A program made the translations under genes and the position numbers. A stretch of 57,118 nucleotides of DNA from JAKLFA01 sp964450385 (GTDB lineage: Bacteria; Omnitrophota; Gorgyraeia; Zapsychrales; JANLHA01). The notes under the pieces were generated by a model that worked only from the letters and a program-made list of their open reading frames with translations, had not been told where the DNA came from and did not search any database. Shown piece by piece: positions 43,872-50,207 of this stretch (its first letter is position 1; each line of letters opens with the position of its first letter). The DNA lies in contig CAYVEC010000012.1 of assembly GCA_964450385.1 (NCBI GenBank), forward strand, positions 1 to 57,118, written 5' to 3'.

Positions 43872-44890
43872 GCCGCGGCCGCTGCCGCGATCTTGGCCTT
43901 AATCTCTTTCTCAAGCTTGTCCATGAGCTTCGGATTGTCCATCAGATATTTCCGGGCCGTGTCCTTGCCCTGGCCGATCTTCTCCTCACCGTAGGCGAAC
44001 CACGATCCGGACTTCTGGATGACGTCAAGCTCAGACCCGAGGCTGAGGATATCGCTCGCGCGCGAGATCCCCTCGTCAAAATAGATCTCGAATTCCGCGG
44101 TCTTGAACGGAGCCGCCACCTTGTTCTTCACGATCTTGGCCCGAACGCAGTTGCCGATGAACTCCTCGCCGCGCTTGATCGTCTCAGTCCGCCGAAGATC
44201 GATCCGGACCGACGAATAAAATTTCAGGGCGTTCCCGCCGGTCGTGGTCTCGGGATTTCCGAACATGACCCCGATCTTCATCCGGATCTGATTGATAAAG
44301 ACCACCGTGGTCTTGGACCGGCTGATCACGGCCGTCAGCTTCCGTAAGGCCTGCGACATGAGCCGCGCCTGAAGACCCATATGGCTGTCGCCCATATCGC
44401 CTTCGATCTCCGCGCGCGGGGTCAGGGCCGCGACCGAATCAATGACCACAAGATCGACCGCGTTCGAACGCACGAGCGTTTCGGCGATCTCAAGGGCCTG
44501 CTCGCCGTTGTCCGGCTGTGAGATCAAAAGATCCTCAAGTTTGACCCCCACCTTCTGCGCGTACGACGGGTCAAAGGCGTGCTCGGCATCAATAAAGGCC
44601 GCGACCCCGCCTGTTTTCTGGACCTGATGGATCACGCTCAGGGTCAGGGTTGTTTTCCCTGACGACTCGGGCCCATAGATCTCCACCACCCGTCCGCGCG
44701 GCAGGCCACCCACACCCAGGGCCATATCCAGGGACAGGGACCCTGTTGAGATCGTCTCGATGTCCTGCCGGATCGAACCGTCGAGCTTCATGATCGACCC
44801 TCGACCAAATTGCTTCTCGATCTGGGACAAGGCCAGATCCAACGCCTTTCGCTTCTGCTCCATGTCAGCCGTCTTCTTCTCATCCGCCAT
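43868..44890 (-). CDS. recA: Recombinase RecA
   Basis: Forms the ATP-dependent strand-exchange filament and triggers the SOS response. The start was placed at ATG 44890, preceded by AAAGGGAGG at 5 nt, giving a 340-residue product. A longer in-frame ORF to 44938 lacks an SD. Walker A GPESSGKT is at 73-80. The loop regions DSVAALTPRAEIEGDMGDSHMG and NQIRMKIGVMFGNPETTTGG match the family. The C-terminal tail is Lys/Ala-rich rather than strongly acidic. It heads the long operon down to rsmA, with a strong promoter and an inverted repeat upstream. Confidence 0.97.
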   Translation of the reverse strand: MADEKKTADMEQKRKALDLALSQIEKQFGRGSIMKLDGSIRQDIETISTGSLSLDMALGVGGLPRGRVVEIYGPESSGKTTLTLSVIHQVQKTGGVAAFIDAEHAFDPSYAQKVGVKLEDLLISQPDNGEQALEIAETLVRSNAVDLVVIDSVAALTPRAEIEGDMGDSHMGLQARLMSQALRKLTAVISRSKTTVVFINQIRMKIGVMFGNPETTTGGNALKFYSSVRIDLRRTETIKRGEEFIGNCVRAKIVKNKVAAPFKTAEFEIYFDEGISRASDILSLGSELDVIQKSGSWFAYGEEKIGQGKDTARKYLMDNPKLMDKLEKEIKAKIAAAAAA

Positions 44891-44989
44891 ACGTGCCTCC
44901 CTTTCGTTACGATCACCCATAAAAAACCACTCGCCCACAAAGACACCGCCCTGTGGGCATGCTCAGTCACAATCATCATTCAAGGGAGA

Positions 44990-45012
44990 TACTTATTAGT
45001 ATTTTATAAGTA
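44990..45012. promoter_or_regulatory. Inverted repeat in recA leader, candidate operator
   Basis: TACTTAT and ATAAGTA form a perfect 7-bp inverted repeat with a 9-bp spacer. It lies just downstream of the recA -10 element (about +13 to +35) and 100 nt before the ATG. It matches neither the proteobacterial CTGT-N8-ACAG nor the Gram-positive GAAC-N4-GTTC LexA box. A second inverted repeat (GCCCACA/TGTGGGC, 44932-44957) lies nearer the gene and may fold in the mRNA. Confidence 0.4.
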
Positions 45013-45031
45013 AATCCTTAAAGGGATTGTC

Positions 45032-45060
45032 ATTATACACGAGGCCTAAATCGTTGTCAA
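45032..45060 (-). promoter_or_regulatory. Consensus sigma-70 promoter of recA operon
   Basis: On the minus strand, perfect TTGACA (45060-45055) and perfect TATAAT (45037-45032) are separated by 17 bp. Transcription would start near 45025, giving a leader of about 135 nt before the recA ATG. Confidence 0.85.
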
Positions 45061-45088
45061 ATAGGAAAGACCGCAAAATTTCGAAAAA

Positions 45089-45832
45089 TCAGGGCATTCT
45101 GAGGAAAAAATGCGCAGCGGAGAGCACGGCTAGGGCTGCGGTCTCGACCTTCAAGACACTAGGCCCAAGATCAACTGAACAAAATCCTGCGGCCACAGCC
45201 TGGGCCACTTCACCCGGAGTGAAATCGCCTTCCGGGCCAATAAAGAACACAACCTGGCGCGCCTGCGGATGCCTTCGAAGAAGGTCCCCCAAGGCCGTCC
45301 GAGGCCCCGGGCCAAGGTGGGGAATACAGCAGACGTCCGCGCCGGCAACGCACCGAAGGGCTGCCGCGACGTCCATGGGCGGATGGACCTGCGGGATCCA
45401 AAGCCGGCCGCTTTGTTTGGCCGCGTTAACAACCACGGTCTGGTACCTCCCGGTCAGCCGCTCCCGGCGCTCTCCCTGAAGGGAAAACTCGGTGCGTTCC
45501 GTGACAAGCGGGATCACCTCATCGGCCCCGAGTTCCGTGCCCTTTTCAAGGATCCATTCAAACTTCGTCTTTTTGGGGATGGCGCAGGCAAGGGTCACCC
45601 GCGGCGGACCCGGGGCCCGCTCCTCACGGATCTCGACCCGGCGGCAGACGATCCTGTCTTTGGCGAGGGAGACGATCTCCGCGTGAGCCTCCCTCCCCCG
45701 ACCGTTAAAGAGCGCGATCCGATCTCCCTCGCGGCACCGGAGCACATGACGCGCGTGATGGACCTCGTCTGGATCCGTCAGGATCAGGTTCTCGTCGGTA
45801 CAGGTTGAATCGGGGATAAAAAAACGATGCAT
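45089..45832 (-). CDS. rsmE: 16S rRNA m3U1498 methyltransferase RsmE
   Basis: A SPOUT-class methyltransferase that modifies U1498 of 16S rRNA. It is 247 residues, opening MHRFFIPDS, then EVHHARHVLRCREGDRIALF, CAIPKKTKFEWILEKGTELG, and the SAM-binding trefoil knot VVFFIGPEGDFTPGEV. It starts 16 nt after tRNA-Ala and ends 29 nt before the recA -35. It may be transcribed by read-through from the tRNA promoter. Confidence 0.95.
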   Translation of the reverse strand: MHRFFIPDSTCTDENLILTDPDEVHHARHVLRCREGDRIALFNGRGREAHAEIVSLAKDRIVCRRVEIREERAPGPPRVTLACAIPKKTKFEWILEKGTELGADEVIPLVTERTEFSLQGERRERLTGRYQTVVVNAAKQSGRLWIPQVHPPMDVAAALRCVAGADVCCIPHLGPGPRTALGDLLRRHPQARQVVFFIGPEGDFTPGEVAQAVAAGFCSVDLGPSVLKVETAALAVLSAAHFFLRMP

Positions 45833-45848
45833 GGTGTCTCAGAAGATA

Positions 45849-45924
45849 TGGTGGACCGAGGGGGGATCGAACCCCCGACCTCATGATTGCGAACCATGCG
45901 CTCTCCCAACTGAGCTACCGGCCC
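45849..45924 (-). tRNA. tRNA-Ala (anticodon CGC)
   Basis: The 76-nt gene forms a full cloverleaf. The acceptor GGGCCGG/TCGGTCC contains the G3-U70 pair that identifies alanine tRNAs. The anticodon loop TTCGCAA gives CGC, reading GCG. The T-arm is GGGGG-TTCGATC-CCCCC, the discriminator is A, and CCA is encoded (45851-45849). Confidence 0.95.
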
Positions 45925-45945
45925 ACGCGAAATTGCAAGGAGGAA

Positions 45946-45974
45946 ATCATATCAAAATTCTATTTTACTGACAA
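45946..45974 (-). promoter_or_regulatory. Promoter of tRNA-Ala (and perhaps rsmE)
   Basis: On the minus strand, TTGTCA (45974-45969) and TATGAT (45951-45946) are spaced 17 bp. The -10 ends 22 nt before the tRNA 5' end. It lies just past the end of the pilin cluster. Confidence 0.65.
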
Positions 45975-45997
45975 GATAAAATTTGCCTTGTACGGCC

Positions 45998-46654
45998 TTA
46001 GCGCGCCACCGCGTCAAACACAAGCTCGGTGGACAAAGAAAAAACCGGGTTCCGGATCGGATCAACAACGGGGCTCCCTGTCCGCGTCCGGGTCAAGGTG
46101 ACCCGAAGGGCCTGGATCGGCTCCGTGCCGGCCGGGATCCGCTCGATCGTCAACTCCGTGAGATTGGTGACCAAGACTTCAGGCGTGCTGCCCACCTTCG
46201 TGGCCTCATTCGCCACCGCATAGGTTTTCCGGTAGAGCGAGCCACCGTCCTCATAATAACAGGCGATCGTGGCAGGAAAAAAATCATTAATCGTTGCCCC
46301 ATCGTGAAGACGCATGCAGACACAGGGATCATCAAAAGTATCAATATCCTCTGTGCCGGTCTTGAGAAAAACCCCGGTATCCCCGACCGTCGGATTAAAC
46401 GTGGTTTTCACGTCAGCGCCTCCGGTGACAACGGCGAAATCAATGCCAAAGGCGTCGGCCGCGTCACGCTTCATGGTCAGGAGCGCAGCCGAAAGCTGTC
46501 CGACATGCTGTTTCTGCGCCATGGAGGCCTGTTCCGCCCGCCGGAGCGCCATGTCCACCGAGATCATGCCGCCCACCGCGATCGAGACCAAGACCCCGGC
46601 GATCAGCAGTTCAGTCAAGGTAAAGCTGTCTCGTGTGGTCAACCCACGTCGCAT
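45998..46654 (-). CDS. Prepilin-like protein, PilW-type minor pilin
   Basis: A 218-residue protein with an N-terminal type III signal: MRRGLTTRDS then FTLTELLIAGVLVSIAVGG. Glu5 of the mature protein is present. The residue before the cleavage point is Ser instead of the almost invariant Gly, so processing by prepilin peptidase is uncertain. The long C-terminal part is beta-rich and unrecognised. The start at 46654 has AAGGGAG upstream and leaves an 11-nt gap to the preceding gene. It is the last gene of the pilin cluster. Confidence 0.75.
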   Translation of the reverse strand: MRRGLTTRDSFTLTELLIAGVLVSIAVGGMISVDMALRRAEQASMAQKQHVGQLSAALLTMKRDAADAFGIDFAVVTGGADVKTTFNPTVGDTGVFLKTGTEDIDTFDDPCVCMRLHDGATINDFFPATIACYYEDGGSLYRKTYAVANEATKVGSTPEVLVTNLTELTIERIPAGTEPIQALRVTLTRTRTGSPVVDPIRNPVFSLSTELVFDAVAR

Positions 46655-46665
46655 CCGCCGCTCCC

Positions 46666-47040
46666 TTACCATGTCACCGTCACATCAACAAATTTTCCAC
46701 CGGTATCCGGGTCATCCGTGATCGTGTATTCCCGTGAATATGTAACCCCGCCTGCCGTATCCGTGACATCTGGATAAGCGGCCCCGTAATCAGCCCCTTG
46801 GACAAAGGGACCTGATGCGTTCGTCCATTCGGTCGCCGTGACCTGACCGCGGAGATCCTCAATAACCTCACGGGCCAAAAAGGCAGCCTGGACATCCGAC
46901 CGCACGCTCCGCGACGGATTCGAGAGCGCCGCAACCGTGGCCATGATCCCTGCCGCGGCAAGGGCAAAGATGAGTGTCGCCACCACGACCTCAACGAGAC
47001 TAAAACCCATTTGTTTCAAGTGCGTGTTCAAAAATTTCAT
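46666..47040 (-). CDS. Prepilin-like protein, PilV/GspI-type minor pilin
   Basis: A 124-residue prepilin. The signal reads HLKQMG then FSLVEVVVATLIFALAAAGI, a canonical Gly before the cut and Glu at +5. After the hydrophobic helix comes AAFLAREVIEDLRGQV and a short beta-domain. FSLVEV with a small globular domain is typical of PilV or GspI minor pilins that prime fibre assembly. Confidence 0.82.
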   Translation of the reverse strand: MKFLNTHLKQMGFSLVEVVVATLIFALAAAGIMATVAALSNPSRSVRSDVQAAFLAREVIEDLRGQVTATEWTNASGPFVQGADYGAAYPDVTDTAGGVTYSREYTITDDPDTGGKFVDVTVTW

Positions 47041-47067
47041 GCATCTCGCCCTATTTTATTGAATGAT

Positions 47068-47538
47068 TTATGGGCACAACGACTCCCAGTCTGGTAACGC
47101 CCCCGGGTCTGCGCAACCGCATAACGGATTTGTGCCCCCAAGCGCCGCGTTTGATACCTGGAGAAAAAAATTCGCATCCTTCATCGCTATGCAGGAAAAC
47201 GTCGTCGAGGTAGCGGCAGTACACACCAGAACCCAACCCGTCTTAGACGGGATTGATAACCCCAAGGCGCCGTTCAATGCGGCACGACAATCTCCCGCGC
47301 AATCTGCCGATGGCCAATAAACACCGGTATTAAAACGATAAACCTGCTGGGCTGCGTGGACAGCCCGGAGGTGTGTCGCTACTTCAGCCACTTCCTGCCG
47401 CGCAAGGGTCAACCCAAACCGCGGTATCGCCAGCGAGCCTAAGACCGAAAGAATAATAATCACGACAATGATCTCAATCAAGGTCATTCCAGACGCCCGT
47501 AAAACTCTTTTCAATAATGTACGATAAACAGCCTCCAT
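47068..47538 (-). CDS. Type IV prepilin / GspG-like pseudopilin
   Basis: A 156-residue prepilin. The signal reads LKRVLRASG then MTLIEIIVVIIILSVLGSLA, with Gly before the cut and Glu5 present. The body contains four Cys-containing segments (DCAGDCR; VLVCT; FSCIA; LCGCADPG), suggesting disulfides. The start at ATG 47538 is preceded by GGAGG. The longer in-frame ORF to 47682 would overlap the previous pilin gene by about 130 nt and is rejected. Confidence 0.83.
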   Translation of the reverse strand: MEAVYRTLLKRVLRASGMTLIEIIVVIIILSVLGSLAIPRFGLTLARQEVAEVATHLRAVHAAQQVYRFNTGVYWPSADCAGDCRAALNGALGLSIPSKTGWVLVCTAATSTTFSCIAMKDANFFLQVSNAALGGTNPLCGCADPGALPDWESLCP

Positions 47539-47552
47539 TTTTCTTCCTCCGC

Positions 47553-47972
47553 CTATATAAATGATGGGCAGGTCCCGCTCGAGCAGGTTACCGTTCCGGA
47601 CGTTATTATTTGAAATGTGTACACAGCGGACCCGGCATTGCGGACCGCCTGACAGGTGAAACCAGGCGCGACCCCCGTGCACGTGATCACGACCTCTGGG
47701 GCGTAGAGATTAAGATTCAGGGCCTGATTAATGTCAGTCATATTTTTTGTTTCGCCCAGGGCAGGCCAAAAGGCCCCGTTCCGGGCCCGATATCCGAGCT
47801 CGGCCTCATGAATCATGCGCAGGGCGCTCACGGCCTGACGCGCGCGGTCCTGCTCCAGCATCCGGCCGTAACTGACGACTCCTAAGGTGCCGAGGACGCC
47901 AAGGATCACAATGACCGTAATAAGCTCGATCAGCGTAAACCCAATGGTTGTATTGAATTCCCGCCGCCGCAT
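47553..47972 (-). CDS. Type IV prepilin-like protein
   Basis: A 139-residue prepilin with signal MRRREFNTTIG then FTLIELITVIVILGVLGTLG. This is the canonical form with Glu5. The C-terminal half has paired cysteines (ITCTG/FTCQA; VTCSSGTCPSF), resembling a disulfide-bounded D-region of type IV pilins. The start at 47972 is supported by GGGAGG 4 nt upstream. It lies downstream of the strong hairpin after the first pilin gene. Confidence 0.83.
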   Translation of the reverse strand: MRRREFNTTIGFTLIELITVIVILGVLGTLGVVSYGRMLEQDRARQAVSALRMIHEAELGYRARNGAFWPALGETKNMTDINQALNLNLYAPEVVITCTGVAPGFTCQAVRNAGSAVYTFQIITSGTVTCSSGTCPSFI

Positions 47973-48008
47973 GACGCCTCCCGTGTCGAAAACCCCCATT
48001 CAAGAGAA

Positions 48009-48037
48009 ACGGCCGGCCGGTAATCCCGGCCGGCCGT
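48009..48037 (-). terminator. Very stable hairpin between first and second pilin genes
   Basis: A perfect 12-bp GC-rich inverted repeat (ACGGCCGGCCGG/CCGGCCGGCCGT) with a 5-nt loop is followed on the minus strand by TTCTCTTG, a poor U-tract. It could be a partial terminator or a 3'-stabilising structure, making the upstream pilin mRNA more abundant than the minor pilins. Confidence 0.6.
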
Positions 48038-48094
48038 CACAGCTACACATTTCTCAAACCAACATCCAAAACCTTGCAAAGTATGACCACTGCA

Positions 48095-48526
48095 TTAATT
48101 GGCCAATGAACTAAACTTGCCACTTCCTCCACGCGTAACAACGCCGTCATTAAAGGTATACGTAATAACATCTCCTCCTGCTCCTGAATTATTAAAAGTT
48201 GTCCGTGTCGCAAGAATCGCGAAGGTCTGAACCCCAACCGTTGGATTAGCAGTCAGCATTGTGTATGTAAAATGAGCCGTTGCTGCCGTAGGTGCCTCAA
48301 AACCAATTTTAGTTAAGGTATCGCAAGATGCTGCGGTGGTTTTTAATAAGATACACCGTTCAAACAGGCTGCGGATGGCTGTAAAATTCTGCAAGGCCTC
48401 TGCTGACCGTGAGAACTCAACAGTTGCAAACATTTTCGGGAGCGCCAAGGTCGCGAGCACCCCGATAATGATGATAACAATGATAATTTCAAGCAGCGTA
48501 AAGCCGCTTGCGCGTTTCATATTCAT
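48095..48526 (-). CDS. Type IV prepilin, presumptive major pilin under riboswitch control
   Basis: A 143-residue prepilin with signal MNMKRASG then FTLLEIIIVIIIIGVLATLA; Gly before the cut and Glu5 are present. Two cysteines (FERCILL, ASCDTL) may pair. SD TAAAGGAG lies 6 nt before the ATG. It is the first gene after a 411-bp leader with a promoter and a c-di-GMP-I aptamer, and it is followed by a stable hairpin. These two features suggest it is the main pilin subunit. This rank is inferred from context, not from sequence identity. Confidence 0.83.
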   Translation of the reverse strand: MNMKRASGFTLLEIIIVIIIIGVLATLALPKMFATVEFSRSAEALQNFTAIRSLFERCILLKTTAASCDTLTKIGFEAPTAATAHFTYTMLTANPTVGVQTFAILATRTTFNNSGAGGDVITYTFNDGVVTRGGSGKFSSLAN

Positions 48527-48708
48527 TTTAGTCTCCTTTACCCTATTTACTCAAGGGATGATGAATCAGATCCCTCTCGTTTTCATTGTGCATTTACCCT
48601 ACATCTCTATCACGATCTATGGCTTTTTCTTCCGCGCATCGCCTCCTTCCACAGGGCTGATGGATTAGTCTTTTGCCTGGAACCGCTCCAGGCCTCACCT
48701 ACATAGAA

Positions 48709-48740
48709 GAGCCACTCCCATGTCTGCTCAAGAGTGGCTC
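48709..48740 (-). promoter_or_regulatory. Hairpins between riboswitch and pilin: candidate expression platform
   Basis: GAGCCACTC (48740-48732) pairs with GAGTGGCTC (48717-48709), 9 bp with a 14-nt loop, followed by TTCTAT. A second hairpin, GCCTGGA/TCCAGGC (48693-48675), follows and ends in AAAAGAC. Neither has a strong U-tract. The first is the better terminator candidate. The remaining 150 nt to the pilin SD show no gene. Confidence 0.45.
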
Positions 48741-48751
48741 ACATCCGTATC

Positions 48752-48833
48752 CATTGGCAGCTGGCTGCCCGCTCCGTGAGCGGGCCCTTTAGCTTTGTGC
48801 CCTATCCTTGCGGATAGTTTACCTTGAGCAATG
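48752..48833 (-). promoter_or_regulatory. Cyclic di-GMP-I (GEMM) riboswitch aptamer
   Basis: The minus-strand RNA shows the GEMM layout. P1 is CATTG/CAATG. The conserved GGTAAAC leads into P2 CTATCC-GCAA-GGATAG with a GNRA tetraloop, then GGGCACAAAGCTAAAGG. P3 is CCCGCTC-ACG-GAGCGGG, followed by the receptor-like CAGCCAGCTGCC. The segments GCACAAAGCTA and GCAGCCAG match the consensus (GACGCAAAGC; GGCAGCCAG) with few changes. By eye the base matching Vc2 G20 is G, favouring c-di-GMP over cGAMP. It sits between a promoter and the first pilin gene. Confidence 0.85.
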
Positions 48834-48854
48834 TCACAATAATCTGTCATTTAA

Positions 48855-48883
48855 ACTATATCCGATTTTTGTCAAGAAAACAA
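48855..48883 (-). promoter_or_regulatory. Promoter driving the riboswitch-pilin transcript
   Basis: On the minus strand, TTGTTT (48883-48878) and TATAGT (48860-48855) are spaced 17 bp. Transcription would start near 48848, about 15 nt before P1 of the aptamer. An overlapping perfect TTGACA (48875-48870) lacks a good -10 at the right distance. Confidence 0.5.
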
Positions 48884-48937
48884 GTCCATCCTATTATCAT
48901 CCGTAACCCCTTGGCCGGCAAGATTTTTTTATAAAAT

Positions 48938-50188
48938 TTATCCGCCGCTAGCCCCTCCAAGCTGAGCCATATTAAACATGGGCATAAACATGGCCACAAC
49001 AATAATCCCGATAACCGACCCCATAAAAACCAGCATGAACGGTTCGATCACCGTGCCCAGGCGCTTCATAAAGGTCTCAACCGTCTCTTGATAAAAATCC
49101 GCGACGTGCTTCAGCATCTTACTGAGCTCCCCGGTCTCTTCCCCAACCGTGATCATTTGAATAGCCATCCCAGGAAAAAAACCGCTCGCCTGCATCGGGG
49201 TGGCCAAAAGTTCTCCGGAGCGGACGCTCTCCTTGATCTTGCCGATCACGTCCGCGCAGATAGAATTGTCCACCAGGCGCTGCGCGATATCAAGGGCCTG
49301 CATGATCGGAACCCCGCTCTCAACAAGGATCGCCATCTGCGACGTAAAACGTTCCACAATGATCAGGCGAAAGATATTCCCAACCGTCGGGAGGCTGAAA
49401 AGGAAACGCTCAAGCTGATACTTCCCTGGCCGTGTTTTCCCATACGCCCTCATTCCGAAAAAAAACACAACAAGCGCCCCCACCATCAACAAGAATTTTT
49501 GTTTAATAAAACGAAACGTCTCCAAGAGAAACACCGTAATAAACGGGAGTTTGACCCCCATACTTTTAAAGACCTCCTCAAAACGAGGCCCAACAAACAA
49601 GGCAAAAAACGAGATCGCCCCGCAGCAGATCACAAACAGGATCGCCGGATACATGATCGCAGAGATAATCGTTGACCGGAAACGTTCCTGCTGCTCCAGG
49701 TAAAACGCAAGTTTATTGAGCACCCGCGGAAGCGTGCCCGAGGCCTCACCGACCTCGACAAGGCTCACCCAAAATTGATTGAATACCCGCGGATGATTTC
49801 CGAGCGCCTCCGAGAGCGACTGCCCGCGCTCCACATCATGGGTCACCTGTCGAAGCACCTCATAAAGACGTTGGCTATCCGTCTGCCCCGTGATCACCTG
49901 AAGACTGCGCATGAGCGTCACCCCGGCCTCAAGCATGGTGACAAGCTGGCGTGCAAAACCAATAATATCAGCGAGCTTAATTTTCTTGTGGGTAAATTGC
50001 TTTTTGTTCGCAGGCGGGGCCGCGGTCTTCTGAGTCGGCGCAGCGCTCGAACCTGCAGCTTCAATCTTAAGGATAAAATATCCTTGTTTCTGCAGCTTCT
50101 CGATCAGGGCCTCTTTTGAGAACTCTTCGACCTCATTCGTGATCGACGCCCCTTTGGAATCTTTGACAACATAACGATACCGGGCCAT
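48938..50188 (-). CDS. pilC: Type IV pilus inner-membrane platform protein
   Basis: The GspF/PilC platform couples the ATPase to pilin extraction. It is 416 residues: a short N-terminal domain, an Ala/Pro-rich linker (47-62), then two repeats of the GspF domain. The first is around VTMLEAGVTLMRSLQVITGQ; the second is around MAILVESGVPIMQALDIAQRLVDN. It has three large membrane segments (about 173-200, 222-246, 386-407) and a FVGPRFEEVFKSMGVKLP segment. It starts 19 nt after pilB ends. Confidence 0.94.
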   Translation of the reverse strand: MARYRYVVKDSKGASITNEVEEFSKEALIEKLQKQGYFILKIEAAGSSAAPTQKTAAPPANKKQFTHKKIKLADIIGFARQLVTMLEAGVTLMRSLQVITGQTDSQRLYEVLRQVTHDVERGQSLSEALGNHPRVFNQFWVSLVEVGEASGTLPRVLNKLAFYLEQQERFRSTIISAIMYPAILFVICCGAISFFALFVGPRFEEVFKSMGVKLPFITVFLLETFRFIKQKFLLMVGALVVFFFGMRAYGKTRPGKYQLERFLFSLPTVGNIFRLIIVERFTSQMAILVESGVPIMQALDIAQRLVDNSICADVIGKIKESVRSGELLATPMQASGFFPGMAIQMITVGEETGELSKMLKHVADFYQETVETFMKRLGTVIEPFMLVFMGSVIGIIVVAMFMPMFNMAQLGGASGG

Positions 50189-50207
50189 ACCTCTCCTTTA
50201 CGATCCC

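Noticed and set aside
44990..45012. Proteobacterial or Gram-positive LexA box
   Set aside because: No CTGT-N8-ACAG or GAAC-N4-GTTC is found near recA; only the different 7-9-7 repeat is present.
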